From Ruminococcus sp. (GTDB lineage: Bacteria; Bacillota; Clostridia; Oscillospirales; Ruminococcaceae): 33,431 nt of DNA. The translations under genes were made by a program, and so were the position numbers. Numbering within the stretch: position 1 is the stretch's first letter; every line of letters starts with the position of its first letter. The notes below the pieces were generated by a model that was not told the origin of the DNA, did no database searches, and was given only the letters and a program-made list of their open reading frames with translations. The stretch lies in the NCBI GenBank assembly GCA_031262495.1, contig JAISHV010000094.1:1-33431 (forward strand), given 5' to 3'. Shown here piece after piece: positions 1-6,414 of this stretch.

Positions 1-48
1 CTCCCCCAGCGCAGCATGGTGCCTGTCTGATTGGTCTTGCTCACCCGG
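1..48 (-). ncRNA. ffs: possible 5' end of SRP RNA (partial, cut by window edge)
   Basis: Read on the minus strand, the first ~25 bases contain CATGCTGCGCTGGGGGAG. This resembles the 5' domain of large Gram-positive SRP RNAs (Bacillus has CGUGCUAAGCGGGGAG at the same place). The RNA would continue off the left edge, so neither the Alu domain nor the GGAAG core of helix 8 can be seen. A -10-like GATAAT (56-61, minus) lies at a suitable distance, but no good -35 accompanies it. The 5' boundary near 48 is a guess from that -10. The match is from memory over a short stretch, so it is tentative; part of another structured RNA is the alternative. Confidence 0.35.
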
Positions 49-99
49 GTAGGGTATTATCTTTAAGCATCTTCTTGACTCGTCCGCGATAAGAAAATG

Positions 100-119
100 T
101 TGATTTCAGCTAATATCAA
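100..119 (-). terminator. weak hairpin downstream of cysK
   Basis: A 5-bp stem (100-104 with 115-119) and 10-base loop are followed on the minus strand by CATTTTCTT. It lies beyond the heptamer array that follows the cysK stop and could end the cysK transcript. The stem is short and AT-rich, so this is only a candidate. Confidence 0.25.
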
Positions 120-130
120 GGGTTTCATTC

Positions 131-219
131 TCTGTACTCTGTACTCTGTATTCTGTACTCTGTATTCTGTATTCTGTACTCTGTATTCTGTATTCTGTAT
201 TCTGTATTCTGTATTCTGT
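131..219. repeat. 7-bp tandem repeat array (TCTGTAT/TCTGTAC)
   Basis: Twelve uninterrupted 7-base units fill 131-214, and a thirteenth, partial unit runs into the cysK stop codon at 219-221. Every unit is TCTGTAT or TCTGTAC, so only the last base varies. On the cysK transcript the unit reads RTACAGA. The array begins right where the coding sequence ends. The same unit family recurs at 16650-16702 in the opposite orientation relative to the local genes. The unit length excludes CRISPR. The array could be a replication-slippage product or a dispersed heptamer family. Confidence 0.95.
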
Positions 220-1148
220 CAATCGAACAACGCCGTTGACAGATATCGCTCACCTGTGTCGGGGAGCAGTACTACTATGGTTTTTCCGGCGAATTCGGGG
301 CGGTTTGCTATTTGTTCGGCTGCCCATAGTGCTGCGCCTGATGAAATCCCGACAAGGATACCCTCTGATTTGGCGAATCTGCGCCCTGTGTCAAATGCGT
401 CCTCAGATTTTACGGTGATTATTTCATCATAGACATCAGTGTTGAGGGTCTTTGGAATAAATCCTGCGCCGATACCTTGGATTTTATGCGGTCCTGAATG
501 TCCCTCTGAAAGTACCGGCGAATCACTCGGCTCAACAGCGATAATCTTTATGTCGGGGTTTTTGGATTTTAAGAGTTCCCCTACCCCGGTTATTGTGCCG
601 CCTGTGCCTATACCGGCTACGAATACGTCAACTTTGCCGTCTGTAGCTTCCCATATTTCGGGTCCTGTTGTTTCACGGTGAATCGCTGGGTTCGCAGGAT
701 TGATGAATTGCCCCGGGATAAACGCTTCGGGTATTTCTGCTTTGAGTTCATCCGCTTTTTCAATAGCACCTTTCATACCCTTAGCACCCTCTGTCAGGAC
801 AATTTCCGCACCGTAAGCCGCAAGCAGTTTTCGGCGTTCTATACTCATGGTCTCCGGCATCGTAAGGATTATGCGATAGCCTTTCGCAGCGGCAAGTGCT
901 GCAAGCCCGATACCGGTGTTTCCGCTTGTAGGCTCAATTATCACTGAACCCTCTTTGAGTTCTCCCGATTTTTCGGCTTCGTCAATCATCGCTTTGGCGA
1001 TACGGTCTTTTACACTGCCTGCCGGATTGAAATACTCAAGTTTCGCTAAAATTTCAGCGTTTTTTGCGTAAAGCTTACCGAAATTTTGAAGTTTCAATAG
1101 AGGAGTATTCCCTATTAATTCATCGGTACTGTTAAATAATTTTGACAT
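219..1148 (-). CDS. cysK: cysteine synthase A (O-acetylserine sulfhydrylase)
   Basis: CysK condenses O-acetyl-L-serine with sulfide to give L-cysteine and acetate in the cytosol, using PLP. The 309-residue protein has the family length. It shows the PLP lysine in [10 protein letters not shown] (K47), the substrate loop [11 protein letters not shown], the phosphate-binding [11 protein letters not shown] and the C-terminal [10 protein letters not shown]. The start at 1148 is chosen because GGAGGGA stands just upstream and the protein then begins [17 protein letters not shown] longer frame reaching 1205 would begin inside the promoter. The gene has its own near-perfect promoter and lies just downstream of a CymR-like regulator gene, with a terminator between them. 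No cysE is seen nearby. A heptamer repeat array starts at the stop codon. Confidence 0.96.
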   Translation of the reverse strand: MSKLFNSTDELIGNTPLLKLQNFGKLYAKNAEILAKLEYFNPAGSVKDRIAKAMIDEAEKSGELKEGSVIIEPTSGNTGIGLAALAAAKGYRIILTMPETMSIERRKLLAAYGAEIVLTEGAKGMKGAIEKADELKAEIPEAFIPGQFINPANPAIHRETTGPEIWEATDGKVDVFVAGIGTGGTITGVGELLKSKNPDIKIIAVEPSDSPVLSEGHSGPHKIQGIGAGFIPKTLNTDVYDEIITVKSEDAFDTGRRFAKSEGILVGISSGAALWAAEQIANRPEFAGKTIVVLLPDTGERYLSTALFD

Positions 1149-1179
1149 ATAGATTTCCCTCCAAATAGAATTTGTATAT

Positions 1180-1191
1180 AACATATATGTT
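1180..1191. promoter_or_regulatory. 12-bp palindrome in cysK leader, possible operator
   Basis: AACATATATGTT is a perfect 12-bp palindrome directly downstream of the predicted cysK transcription start (about 1197). A repressor bound here would block early transcription. The neighbouring CymR-like regulator is the obvious candidate, but I cannot match the site to a defined CymR consensus. AT-rich palindromes of this size also occur by chance. Confidence 0.3.
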
Positions 1192-1203
1192 TGGTATGCT
1201 ATC

Positions 1204-1232
1204 ATTATACTCTATAATCTTATTATTGTCAA
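1204..1232 (-). promoter_or_regulatory. sigma-A promoter of cysK
   Basis: On the minus strand TTGACA (1227-1232) and TATAAT (1204-1209) are separated by exactly 17 bases, so both hexamers match consensus. Predicted transcription starts near 1197, giving a ~50-base leader that contains a palindrome and the GGAGGGA ribosome binding site. Such a strong core promoter suggests control by a repressor rather than an activator. Confidence 0.85.
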
Positions 1233-1256
1233 GTACTTCACAAAAAATTTACAATT

Positions 1257-1289
1257 TAAAATACCGAATTCTTTTTATTCGGTATTTTA
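1257..1289 (-). terminator. terminator hairpin between cymR-like gene and cysK
   Basis: A perfect 13-bp stem (1257-1269 with 1277-1289) with loop TCTTTTT lies 4 bases beyond the regulator's stop codon. On the minus strand the stem is followed by AAATTGTAAATTTTTT, so the U tract is slightly displaced. It separates the ribU-regulator transcript from the cysK promoter. Confidence 0.65.
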
Positions 1290-1293
1290 AATT

Positions 1294-1740
1294 TCAAATA
1301 TAAAACATATAAGAGTCGGGTTCGGAGCGTTTCAGTGCTTCATCATAAAGCTCTTTAAGAGTTTTTCGGCTGAAAAATTCAACTATCAATTTATCAAGCG
1401 GGTTTATAACTTCTTCAATAAATGCATTTTCAATCGCGGGGGCTTTGTCTGTTAGGATAGGTTCTACAGGCTCAAAGAGTCCGCTTTCTGTCACAGATAA
1501 AATGTCGTAGACACTTATTTGTTCTGCGCCTTTTTTGAGTTTATAGCCGCCGCCTGTGCCTTTTTCAGCCCCAATAAGCCCTGCATGGCGAAGCTGTGAA
1601 AACACTTGTTCAAGATAAATCTTTGAGATGCCGAGGCGTTCGGCGATTTTTTGGGTACTGAGTGTTTCACCCGAACCGTACTCGGCGGCAAGTTTAATCA
1701 TTGCACAAACGGCATAACGTCCTTTTGCCGAAATTTTCAT
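1294..1740 (-). CDS. cymR: Rrf2-family regulator, CymR-like
   Basis: This 148-residue Rrf2 winged-helix protein begins MKISAKGRYAVCAMIKLA and has the helix-turn-helix and GGGYKL wing in the first ~70 residues. It lacks the three-cysteine Fe-S ligand set of IscR (its only cysteine is C12), which points to the CymR branch. In Bacillus, CymR represses cysteine and sulfur genes while in complex with CysK. The protein ends in SYMFYI, matching the C-terminal tail of Bacillus CymR; a terminal isoleucine is the feature that inserts into the CysK active site in known partners. cysK is the next gene downstream. The ATG overlaps the ribU stop by 4 bases, implying translational coupling. Function is inferred; family membership is clear. 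Confidence 0.85.
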   Translation of the reverse strand: MKISAKGRYAVCAMIKLAAEYGSGETLSTQKIAERLGISKIYLEQVFSQLRHAGLIGAEKGTGGGYKLKKGAEQISVYDILSVTESGLFEPVEPILTDKAPAIENAFIEEVINPLDKLIVEFFSRKTLKELYDEALKRSEPDSYMFYI

Positions 1741-2348
1741 TTGATTTTTTTTCCCTTAATAATCGGTGACAAATGTTTATACGCGAAAATCGTTATAATT
1801 ACAGAAATCAAAGCTTTAAAGAATGTAAACGGTATATGAAAAATTATAAGGCACTGCGAAATACTCTTGACAGACGGCAAAATCGCCTGATACATTGAGA
1901 GCAGAGCGTCACTGTCGCCGTTAAAAAACAGCCTTATATAAATCGGAAATACTAAAAACAAATTAATCGGATAGCTCATCAAAGCCATTATAAAAGCACC
2001 TGTGAACGCGCCGATTATCGCAAATGTCTTTGTCTTTTTGATTTTATATATAAGCCCTGCCGGCACAACAAATGCAACACCCAAGAGAAAATTTGTCAGT
2101 TCGCCGATGCCGCCTGTACTGCTTTGAATGAGATTTATGAGGTTTTTAACAAGGCAAACGGCGATACCCGACACAGGACCCATAGAAAACGACGCTATGA
2201 GTGCGGGTAACTCGCTGAAATCCAGTTTTATAAACGGCGGCATAAGCGGTATACTGAAATTTACAAACATCAGTACAGTTGAGATTGCCGCTAAAATAGC
2301 TGTCATTGTGAGCTGTCTTACGCTGAAAATTTGCTTTTTGGATGACAT
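1737..2348 (-). CDS. ribU: ECF transporter S component, riboflavin-type (RibU)
   Basis: The 203-residue, strongly hydrophobic protein has about six predicted membrane helices. It carries the RibU signature region IPLMPPFIKLDFSELPALI followed by FSMGPVSGIAVCLVKNLINL. RibU binds riboflavin in the membrane and works with a shared EcfA1-EcfA2-EcfT energising module; such a module is encoded at 11647-14372 in this window. The start at 2348 is preferred because AAGGA lies 7 bases upstream and MSSKKQIF follows. A longer frame to 2387 would begin inside a hairpin. No FMN riboswitch is visible in the short leader. The stop codon overlaps the regulator's ATG by 4 bases, an unusual pairing of a vitamin transporter with a sulfur-type regulator. 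Confidence 0.85.
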   Translation of the reverse strand: MSSKKQIFSVRQLTMTAILAAISTVLMFVNFSIPLMPPFIKLDFSELPALIASFSMGPVSGIAVCLVKNLINLIQSSTGGIGELTNFLLGVAFVVPAGLIYKIKKTKTFAIIGAFTGAFIMALMSYPINLFLVFPIYIRLFFNGDSDALLSMYQAILPSVKSISQCLIIFHIPFTFFKALISVIITIFAYKHLSPIIKGKKIK

Positions 2349-2379
2349 AAAGGTTTCCTTTGCGTTTGAAAATATGTAA

Positions 2380-2410
2380 TATCCCACAAACCGGAATAGC
2401 TTGTGGGATA
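2380..2410 (-). terminator. hairpin between the CD1247-like gene and ribU
   Basis: A perfect 10-bp stem (TATCCCACAA, 2380-2389, with 2401-2410) encloses an 11-base loop. It sits between the stop of the CD1247-like gene and the ribU start. The following bases on the minus strand (TTACATATTTTC) form only a poor U tract, so termination may be partial. Confidence 0.5.
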
Positions 2411-2437
2411 ATTTCGGATAAACTGATTCTATGTCAA
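2408..2437 (-). promoter_or_regulatory. possible promoter for ribU-cymR
   Basis: On the minus strand TTGACA (2432-2437) is followed after 18 bases by AATTAT (2408-2413), a 4/6 match to the -10 box. It lies immediately after the upstream gene's stop codon. The -10 overlaps one arm of the hairpin at 2380-2410, so the promoter and the terminator for the upstream gene would share sequence. Confidence 0.4.
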
Positions 2438-3109
2438 TTATTCGTCGCTTAAATCAAATTCAAGATGTTCACCGCAGCCCGGGCAGTCAATAGAACCCGT
2501 CTTGAGCATTTCTTCTGTCAGATAGATAGAATCATTGCAAGTAGGGCAGGTTACCTCATAGAGGTCTGAATCTTCGGGTATGATTTCTTCAGTGTCATCA
2601 TCGCCGAAATCTGCTTCCGCTATCGTTTCATCATCTTCATCACCTTCTTCGTCTTCGTCTTCGTCTTCTTCAAACGGATCGTCGATAATCTCGATGGGTG
2701 CACTGTCGATTTTTTCAATTTCTTCTATGATATCAATGTCTTCGTCATCTAAATCAATATCAATATCTATGCCGTCAAAGTCCTCGTCGTCTTCGTCATC
2801 GTATTCAAAAATCTCTTCTCCGTCGCCGTCATAAAACTTATCAAATAAAAAACTGTCGTCGTCCTCATCATCTAAGCTGAAATCCTCGTCAGAGCAGACT
2901 TCTTTTATGAATTCCGTAAAATCTTCATCTAAGGTATCAAGATTGTCGCCGACTTCGTCAATTTGATCCTGAAGGTCTTCAACCTGAACAGCGATATCTT
3001 CTAAAATATCGTAGATTGCTTTGTGAATTTTTCCGTTATCGGATTTATAGTCGATATTCATACCGTCCATTAATCCCTTGAGATAAGACACTTTTGCGGC
3101 TAATTTCAT
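2438..3109 (-). CDS. CD1247 N-terminal-domain protein with acidic region and C-terminal zinc ribbon
   Basis: The 223-residue protein begins MKLAAKVSYLKGLMDGMNID, the characteristic start of the clostridial CD1247 N-terminal domain (about residues 1-60, probably helical). The middle (about 75-180) is extremely rich in Asp and Glu. The C-terminus has two CxxC pairs (CPTCNDSIYL and CPGCGEHLEF) forming a probable zinc ribbon. The function of the family is unknown to me. The start at 3109 is chosen over an in-frame one at 3148, because GAGG is correctly spaced before 3109 and the extra 13 residues would be translated from a GC-rich palindromic repeat. The acidic stretch gives a long spurious Ser-rich frame on the other strand. 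Confidence 0.85.
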   Translation of the reverse strand: MKLAAKVSYLKGLMDGMNIDYKSDNGKIHKAIYDILEDIAVQVEDLQDQIDEVGDNLDTLDEDFTEFIKEVCSDEDFSLDDEDDDSFLFDKFYDGDGEEIFEYDDEDDEDFDGIDIDIDLDDEDIDIIEEIEKIDSAPIEIIDDPFEEDEDEDEEGDEDDETIAEADFGDDDTEEIIPEDSDLYEVTCPTCNDSIYLTEEMLKTGSIDCPGCGEHLEFDLSDE

Positions 3110-3133
3110 TTTAAAAACCTCGTTTTCTGTGTA

Positions 3134-3156
3134 GGGGCGGATGTCCACATCCGCCC
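3134..3156. repeat. GC-rich palindromic repeat (REP-like), copy 1
   Basis: GGGCGGATGT and ACATCCGCCC (3135-3144 and 3147-3156) form a perfect 10-bp inverted repeat around CC. Its sequence is closely related to the second palindrome 100 bases away (same GGNCGATGT/ACATCG pattern with small changes). It lies just upstream of the CD1247-like gene, so it would be in that gene's leader. Confidence 0.85.
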
Positions 3157-3208
3157 GTTAACCTCAAATCCGACTTATTACATGGATATCAAGGCAATGA
3201 TGATTGCG

Positions 3209-3280
3209 GGGCGATGTGTTTTTTTGTGTGGGGCGGTTTATTTTGTAGGGTGGGGCGATGTGGACATCGCCCCCTACAAA
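3209..3280. repeat. GC-rich palindromic repeat, copy 2, with degenerate half copies
   Basis: The core GGGGCGATGT/ACATCGCCCC (3252-3261 and 3264-3273) is a 10-bp inverted repeat. It is extended outward by TTTGTAGG/CCTACAAA, giving a 39-base near-perfect palindrome at 3242-3280. Upstream, GGGGCGATGTG recurs at 3209-3219 and GGGGCGG near 3230, looking like nested or eroded half copies. The block starts 15 bases past the efp stop. There is no U tract, so a classical terminator is unlikely; mRNA 3'-end protection is possible. Confidence 0.85.
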
Positions 3281-3294
3281 TTCTGTATTCCGGC

Positions 3295-3852
3295 TCAAGC
3301 TCTCGCGGAATATTTGCCGGATTCGGTATCTATTATGATGAGGTCGCCTTCGTTTATAAAGAGCGGAACTCTTACTTCTGCGCCTGTTTCAACGGTGGCG
3401 GGTTTTTGGGTGTTTGTCGCTGTGTCGCCCCTGACACCGGGCTCGGTTTCCGTAATTTTAAGGGTGATATTTTTCGGCGGTTCAACGGCAAAAACACTGC
3501 CTTTATAGGAACATATCTTGCAGACTGTGCCTTCTTTTACGAATTTGAAGCTGTCTGTGACTGTTGCGCGGTTTATGGGCACTTGTTCGTAGGTTTCCTG
3601 ATCCATAAAGTACAACAGGTCGCCGTCTGCGTAAGAATACTCCATGTCCTTCCTGTCAACAAATGCGTTTTCAAACTTAGCTGTCGGGTTGTACGATTTT
3701 TCTACTACCGCTCCGGTAATAACATTTCTGGTTTTTGTACGAACAAATGCCGCACCTTTCCCCGGTTTTACGTGCTGAAACTCGATAACTTGAAGAACGT
3801 TGCCGTCTTCTTCAAAAGTAATGCCGTTTCTGAAATCTCCTGCTGTAAGCAT
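3295..3852 (-). CDS. efp: elongation factor P
   Basis: EF-P binds between the ribosomal P and E sites and relieves stalling at polyproline stretches. The 185-residue length and the order of an N-terminal KOW-like domain and two OB-fold domains fit the family. K32 in HVKPGKGAAF is the conserved tip lysine that is modified in many bacteria, and the C-terminal domain ends DTESGKYSARA. The start at 3852 is supported by GGAGAG in a suitable position. The gene has its own sigma-A promoter with a leader of ~78 bases. GC-rich palindromes lie just downstream. No EpmA/EpmB or other modification gene is visible nearby. Confidence 0.97.
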   Translation of the reverse strand: MLTAGDFRNGITFEEDGNVLQVIEFQHVKPGKGAAFVRTKTRNVITGAVVEKSYNPTAKFENAFVDRKDMEYSYADGDLLYFMDQETYEQVPINRATVTDSFKFVKEGTVCKICSYKGSVFAVEPPKNITLKITETEPGVRGDTATNTQKPATVETGAEVRVPLFINEGDLIIIDTESGKYSARA

Positions 3853-3936
3853 TGATAAACTCTCCTATATTCGAGAACCGGTGTATGGGCTTCCCGTTTT
3901 TTAAAATCAGTGTTTTTACATAACTGTATCACATTG

Positions 3937-3965
3937 ATTATACACTGTTTTTCCTTGAAAATCAA
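3937..3965 (-). promoter_or_regulatory. sigma-A promoter of efp
   Basis: TTGATT (3960-3965) and TATAAT (3937-3942) are spaced by 17 bases on the minus strand, in the 140-base gap between pepP and efp. The predicted start near 3930 leaves a ~78-base untranslated leader. Confidence 0.75.
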
Positions 3966-3992
3966 GTTATTTTATATAAATTTAACATTTGT

Positions 3993-5066
3993 TCATAAAA
4001 TAATTAAACTCTTGTCGGCTTTTGTAAGATTTAGGTAATTATCAGAGGTAATATAAACCATATCTTCAATTCTTACACCAAAAGTGTTTTCGATATATAT
4101 ACCCGGCTCGACGGTCATTATGTGACCGGGTTTTAGTATGGTTTCATCACGCGTGTTAAAATTCGGGGCTTCGTGGATTTCAAGACCTGCGCTGTGCCCG
4201 AGACCGTGACCGAAATTTTCGCCGTAGCCGTTTTCTTTGATTATATCCCGCGCCGCTTTGTCGATATCTTTACAGATTACACCGGGGCGAATCGCCGATA
4301 GTGCCGCTTTTTGTGCTTTGAGGACAATTTCGTAGACTTCGCTCTGCTTTTGCGTAATACTCCCGACGGCGACAGTGCGCGTCATATCGCTTTTATATCC
4401 CTCGTAAGTCGCTCCGTAGTCAAGGAGAACAAAATCGCCCGTTTGTATCTCATATTCGCCCGGAACGCCGTGCGGGACGGATGTATTCTTTCCGCCGAGG
4501 GCGATTGTGTCAAATGCCGTTCCCTCTGAGCCGTTACGGCGCATTATATATTCAAGTTCTGCAGCGATTTCGATTTCTTTAATACCCGGTTTTATAAATG
4601 ACAGAATTTCATTGAATGCCGTTTCTGCAATACTTTGGGCTTTTTTAATACATTGAAGTTCGGTTTCTGATTTTTGAGCACGCAAAAGTTTAATTTCGCG
4701 GCTGAGTTCTTCACTGCCTTTGACAGTACAGTCGGGGAATTTTTCTTTTAACTTATTAAACTGCGTAAGTGTAACATTATCATTTTCAAGGAGGATTTCA
4801 CGGCAATTTTTGGATTTCAGCAGTTCATTTATTTGTTCAAAAGGCTTTTGTGATTTTAAAACAGAAATGTCAGGCGTTGTAACATTTTGCGCGGCGGCTT
4901 CATAAAATCGTGAATCCGTCAGCATAAAAGCTTTGTCTGAAAAAATCGCCAGATATCCGTCAGTATCCGCAAAGCCGCAAAAATATGCGCGGTTAATGTC
5001 AGATGTAATAAGCAGACATTCATCGTTGACATTTAAGGCATTAATCAGGTTTTGAGTTTTCGTCAA
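3993..5066 (-). CDS. pepP: Xaa-Pro aminopeptidase / M24 family metallopeptidase
   Basis: This 357-residue M24 peptidase removes an N-terminal residue preceding proline. It has a creatinase-like N-terminal domain (about 1-125) followed by the pita-bread catalytic domain. The dinuclear-metal ligands are visible: two Asp in the stretch DFVLLDYGATYEGYKSDMTR, His in GHGLGHSAGLEIHE, Glu in TVEPGIYI and Glu in VRIEDM. The start is TTG, overlapping the aroQ stop by 4 bases (TTGA), with GGAG about 11 bases upstream; no nearby ATG fits. The gene is coupled to aroQ and precedes efp, as in many Bacillota, where the pepP-efp pairing fits a shared link to proline-containing peptides. Confidence 0.93.
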   Translation of the reverse strand: MTKTQNLINALNVNDECLLITSDINRAYFCGFADTDGYLAIFSDKAFMLTDSRFYEAAAQNVTTPDISVLKSQKPFEQINELLKSKNCREILLENDNVTLTQFNKLKEKFPDCTVKGSEELSREIKLLRAQKSETELQCIKKAQSIAETAFNEILSFIKPGIKEIEIAAELEYIMRRNGSEGTAFDTIALGGKNTSVPHGVPGEYEIQTGDFVLLDYGATYEGYKSDMTRTVAVGSITQKQSEVYEIVLKAQKAALSAIRPGVICKDIDKAARDIIKENGYGENFGHGLGHSAGLEIHEAPNFNTRDETILKPGHIMTVEPGIYIENTFGVRIEDMVYITSDNYLNLTKADKSLIIL

Positions 5067-5524
5067 AGTTTATTTACTCCGTTTTTCTGTTGTGATTTAT
5101 TGATATCGGCGAGTGCCGACATTGCCGCGATATAGCTGTATTTCCCGAGACCGCAGATTTGACCTTTACAGACAGGGGCAATCACAGATGTATGTCTGAA
5201 CGCTTCGCGGGCGTGGATATTTGACATATGGACTTCGATTACGGGGATTTTTACCGCTTCAACCGCGTCTCTCAGTGAATAGCTGTAATGCGTTAATGCT
5301 CCGGCATTCAATATAATCCCGTCGGCGGTATTTCTCACCGCATGGATTTTATCAATGAGTGCACCCTCGGAGTTACTCTGGAAAACCTCAATGTCAATCC
5401 CTGATTCTTTGCCGCTCTCTGTCCAGTAATTACACAAATCGGCGTAGGTTTCTGCGCCGTATTGAGCTGCATCGCGTTCGCCTGTCAGGTTTATGTTCGG
5501 TCCGTTGCAGATTAAAATGTTCAT
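5063..5524 (-). CDS. aroQ: 3-dehydroquinate dehydratase, type II
   Basis: AroQ dehydrates 3-dehydroquinate to 3-dehydroshikimate in the shikimate pathway. The 153-residue length is typical. The motif CNGPNINLTGERD near the N-terminus holds R17, and Y22 in AAQYGA matches the catalytic tyrosine. N73 (ILNAGALTHYS), H99 (VIEVHMSNIHAREAFR) and R106 match the other active-site residues. No other shikimate gene is nearby. The gene sits in a tight cluster: its ATG overlaps the upstream TIM-barrel stop by 4 bases, and its stop overlaps the TTG start of pepP by 4 bases, so all three are probably translationally coupled. Confidence 0.95.
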   Translation of the reverse strand: MNILICNGPNINLTGERDAAQYGAETYADLCNYWTESGKESGIDIEVFQSNSEGALIDKIHAVRNTADGIILNAGALTHYSYSLRDAVEAVKIPVIEVHMSNIHAREAFRHTSVIAPVCKGQICGLGKYSYIAAMSALADINKSQQKNGVNKL

Positions 5525-6369
5525 AGGGATTTATAATACTCCATCATAGTCTTTGCATCTTCTGTCTGACTGCCTGCACTTTCGCAGATGATAGTCGGTG
5601 TCAGGGAACGCTCTTTTATGAGTTCAATCAGAGGTTTAAAATCAGGTCCGAATGTTTTATCGCTGAAAGTCAAGTGCTTTTTTTCGCCGCCTTTTTGAGT
5701 ATATTCAATACGCGAAAAATGCGCGTGGAAATTACTGCCGTGGTATGTACCCAATTCATTCGTTAAAGTATCTAAAATATGGGCGTAATCTTCTTTTGTG
5801 CGTAAGCCTCCCAGTGTCCGTGCGTAGAGATGTCCGAAATCTATACAGGGGCAGAAGGTTTCATCCGTTTTGCATATTTCTATTACTTCTTCAAGTGTCC
5901 CTAACTGATTGATTTTGCCCATTGTTTCGGGGCAGCAGACTATGTCTTCAAGTCCGTTTTCAATGAGTGCCGAGCGGGCACTCTTCATTGTCGAAACGGC
6001 GAGGGTTAATGCTTCTTGCCGTGTGATTTTTGAACACGAGCCCGAGTGTATGATTATACGCGTTCCGCCTAAGGCTTTTACGGCTTTGGCTGATGAGAGA
6101 ATGTAACTGATTGACCCTAAACGCTTTTCTTCTTCTGTCGAGGAGAGCGATATAAAATATGGCGTGTGCAATGAAACGGCGATACCTTTTTCTTTCAAGG
6201 TTTTGCCTATTTCGACTGCACTGTCTTCGGAAATTCTTACACCTTGTCCGCACTCATATTCATATGCCGTCAGGCGGAATTTCTCGAGGTATTCCCCTGT
6301 CTGAACGGGCTTTTTATAGCCCATTTGAACAAAACTTTCCCCGAGACCGCCGGGACCGAATTTTACCAT
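5521..6369 (-). CDS. TIM-barrel metalloenzyme, endonuclease IV / sugar epimerase family
   Basis: The 282-residue protein belongs to the AP endonuclease 2 fold (endonuclease IV and xylose-isomerase-like epimerases). Residues match the three-zinc endonuclease IV set closely: H68 (SLHTPYF), H108 (IIIHSG), E148 (CCPETMG), D177 and H180 (IDFGHLYAR), H217 (FHAHFS), H232 and E263 (IICESAG). The DxH pair of endonuclease IV is changed to EKKH here, so one ligand is uncertain. It could therefore be a DNA repair enzyme or a relative with another substrate. The ribosome binding site is weak (GGAAAA). It lies between clpE and aroQ and overlaps aroQ by 4 bases. Confidence 0.8.
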   Translation of the reverse strand: MVKFGPGGLGESFVQMGYKKPVQTGEYLEKFRLTAYEYECGQGVRISEDSAVEIGKTLKEKGIAVSLHTPYFISLSSTEEEKRLGSISYILSSAKAVKALGGTRIIIHSGSCSKITRQEALTLAVSTMKSARSALIENGLEDIVCCPETMGKINQLGTLEEVIEICKTDETFCPCIDFGHLYARTLGGLRTKEDYAHILDTLTNELGTYHGSNFHAHFSRIEYTQKGGEKKHLTFSDKTFGPDFKPLIELIKERSLTPTIICESAGSQTEDAKTMMEYYKSL

Positions 6370-6414
6370 TTTTATTTTTCCGTTTTTCGTTTTTAAAGTT
6401 TGCCGTTTTGCGGA

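Noticed and set aside
1..60. RNase P RNA fragment
   Set aside because: GAGCAAGACCAA on the minus strand and ACCCGGGTAGG on the plus strand resemble RNase P segments, but the rest of the conserved core does not follow on either strand.
131..219. CRISPR-like array
   Set aside because: Units are 7 bases with no spacers, and no cas genes are present.
97..432. Open plus-strand frame with repeated CTLYSVF peptides
   Set aside because: It is the translation of the heptamer DNA array joined to the antisense of cysK; no ribosome binding site or homology supports it.
2349..2437. FMN riboswitch before ribU
   Set aside because: The gap is about 90 bases and contains a simple hairpin only; the conserved RFN element is not present.
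2580..2834. Plus-strand frame encoding a Ser-rich protein
   Set aside because: It is the antisense of the Asp/Glu codons in the CD1247-like gene; the composition fully explains it.
3214..3855. 213-codon plus-strand frame opposite efp
   Set aside because: It is antisense to a clear efp gene, begins in the palindromic repeat, and gives a Cys/Phe-rich, unfamiliar sequence.
5960..6253. 97-codon frame on the minus strand inside the TIM-barrel gene
   Set aside because: Overlaps the well-supported TIM-barrel frame throughout; Arg-rich composition typical of an out-of-frame shadow.
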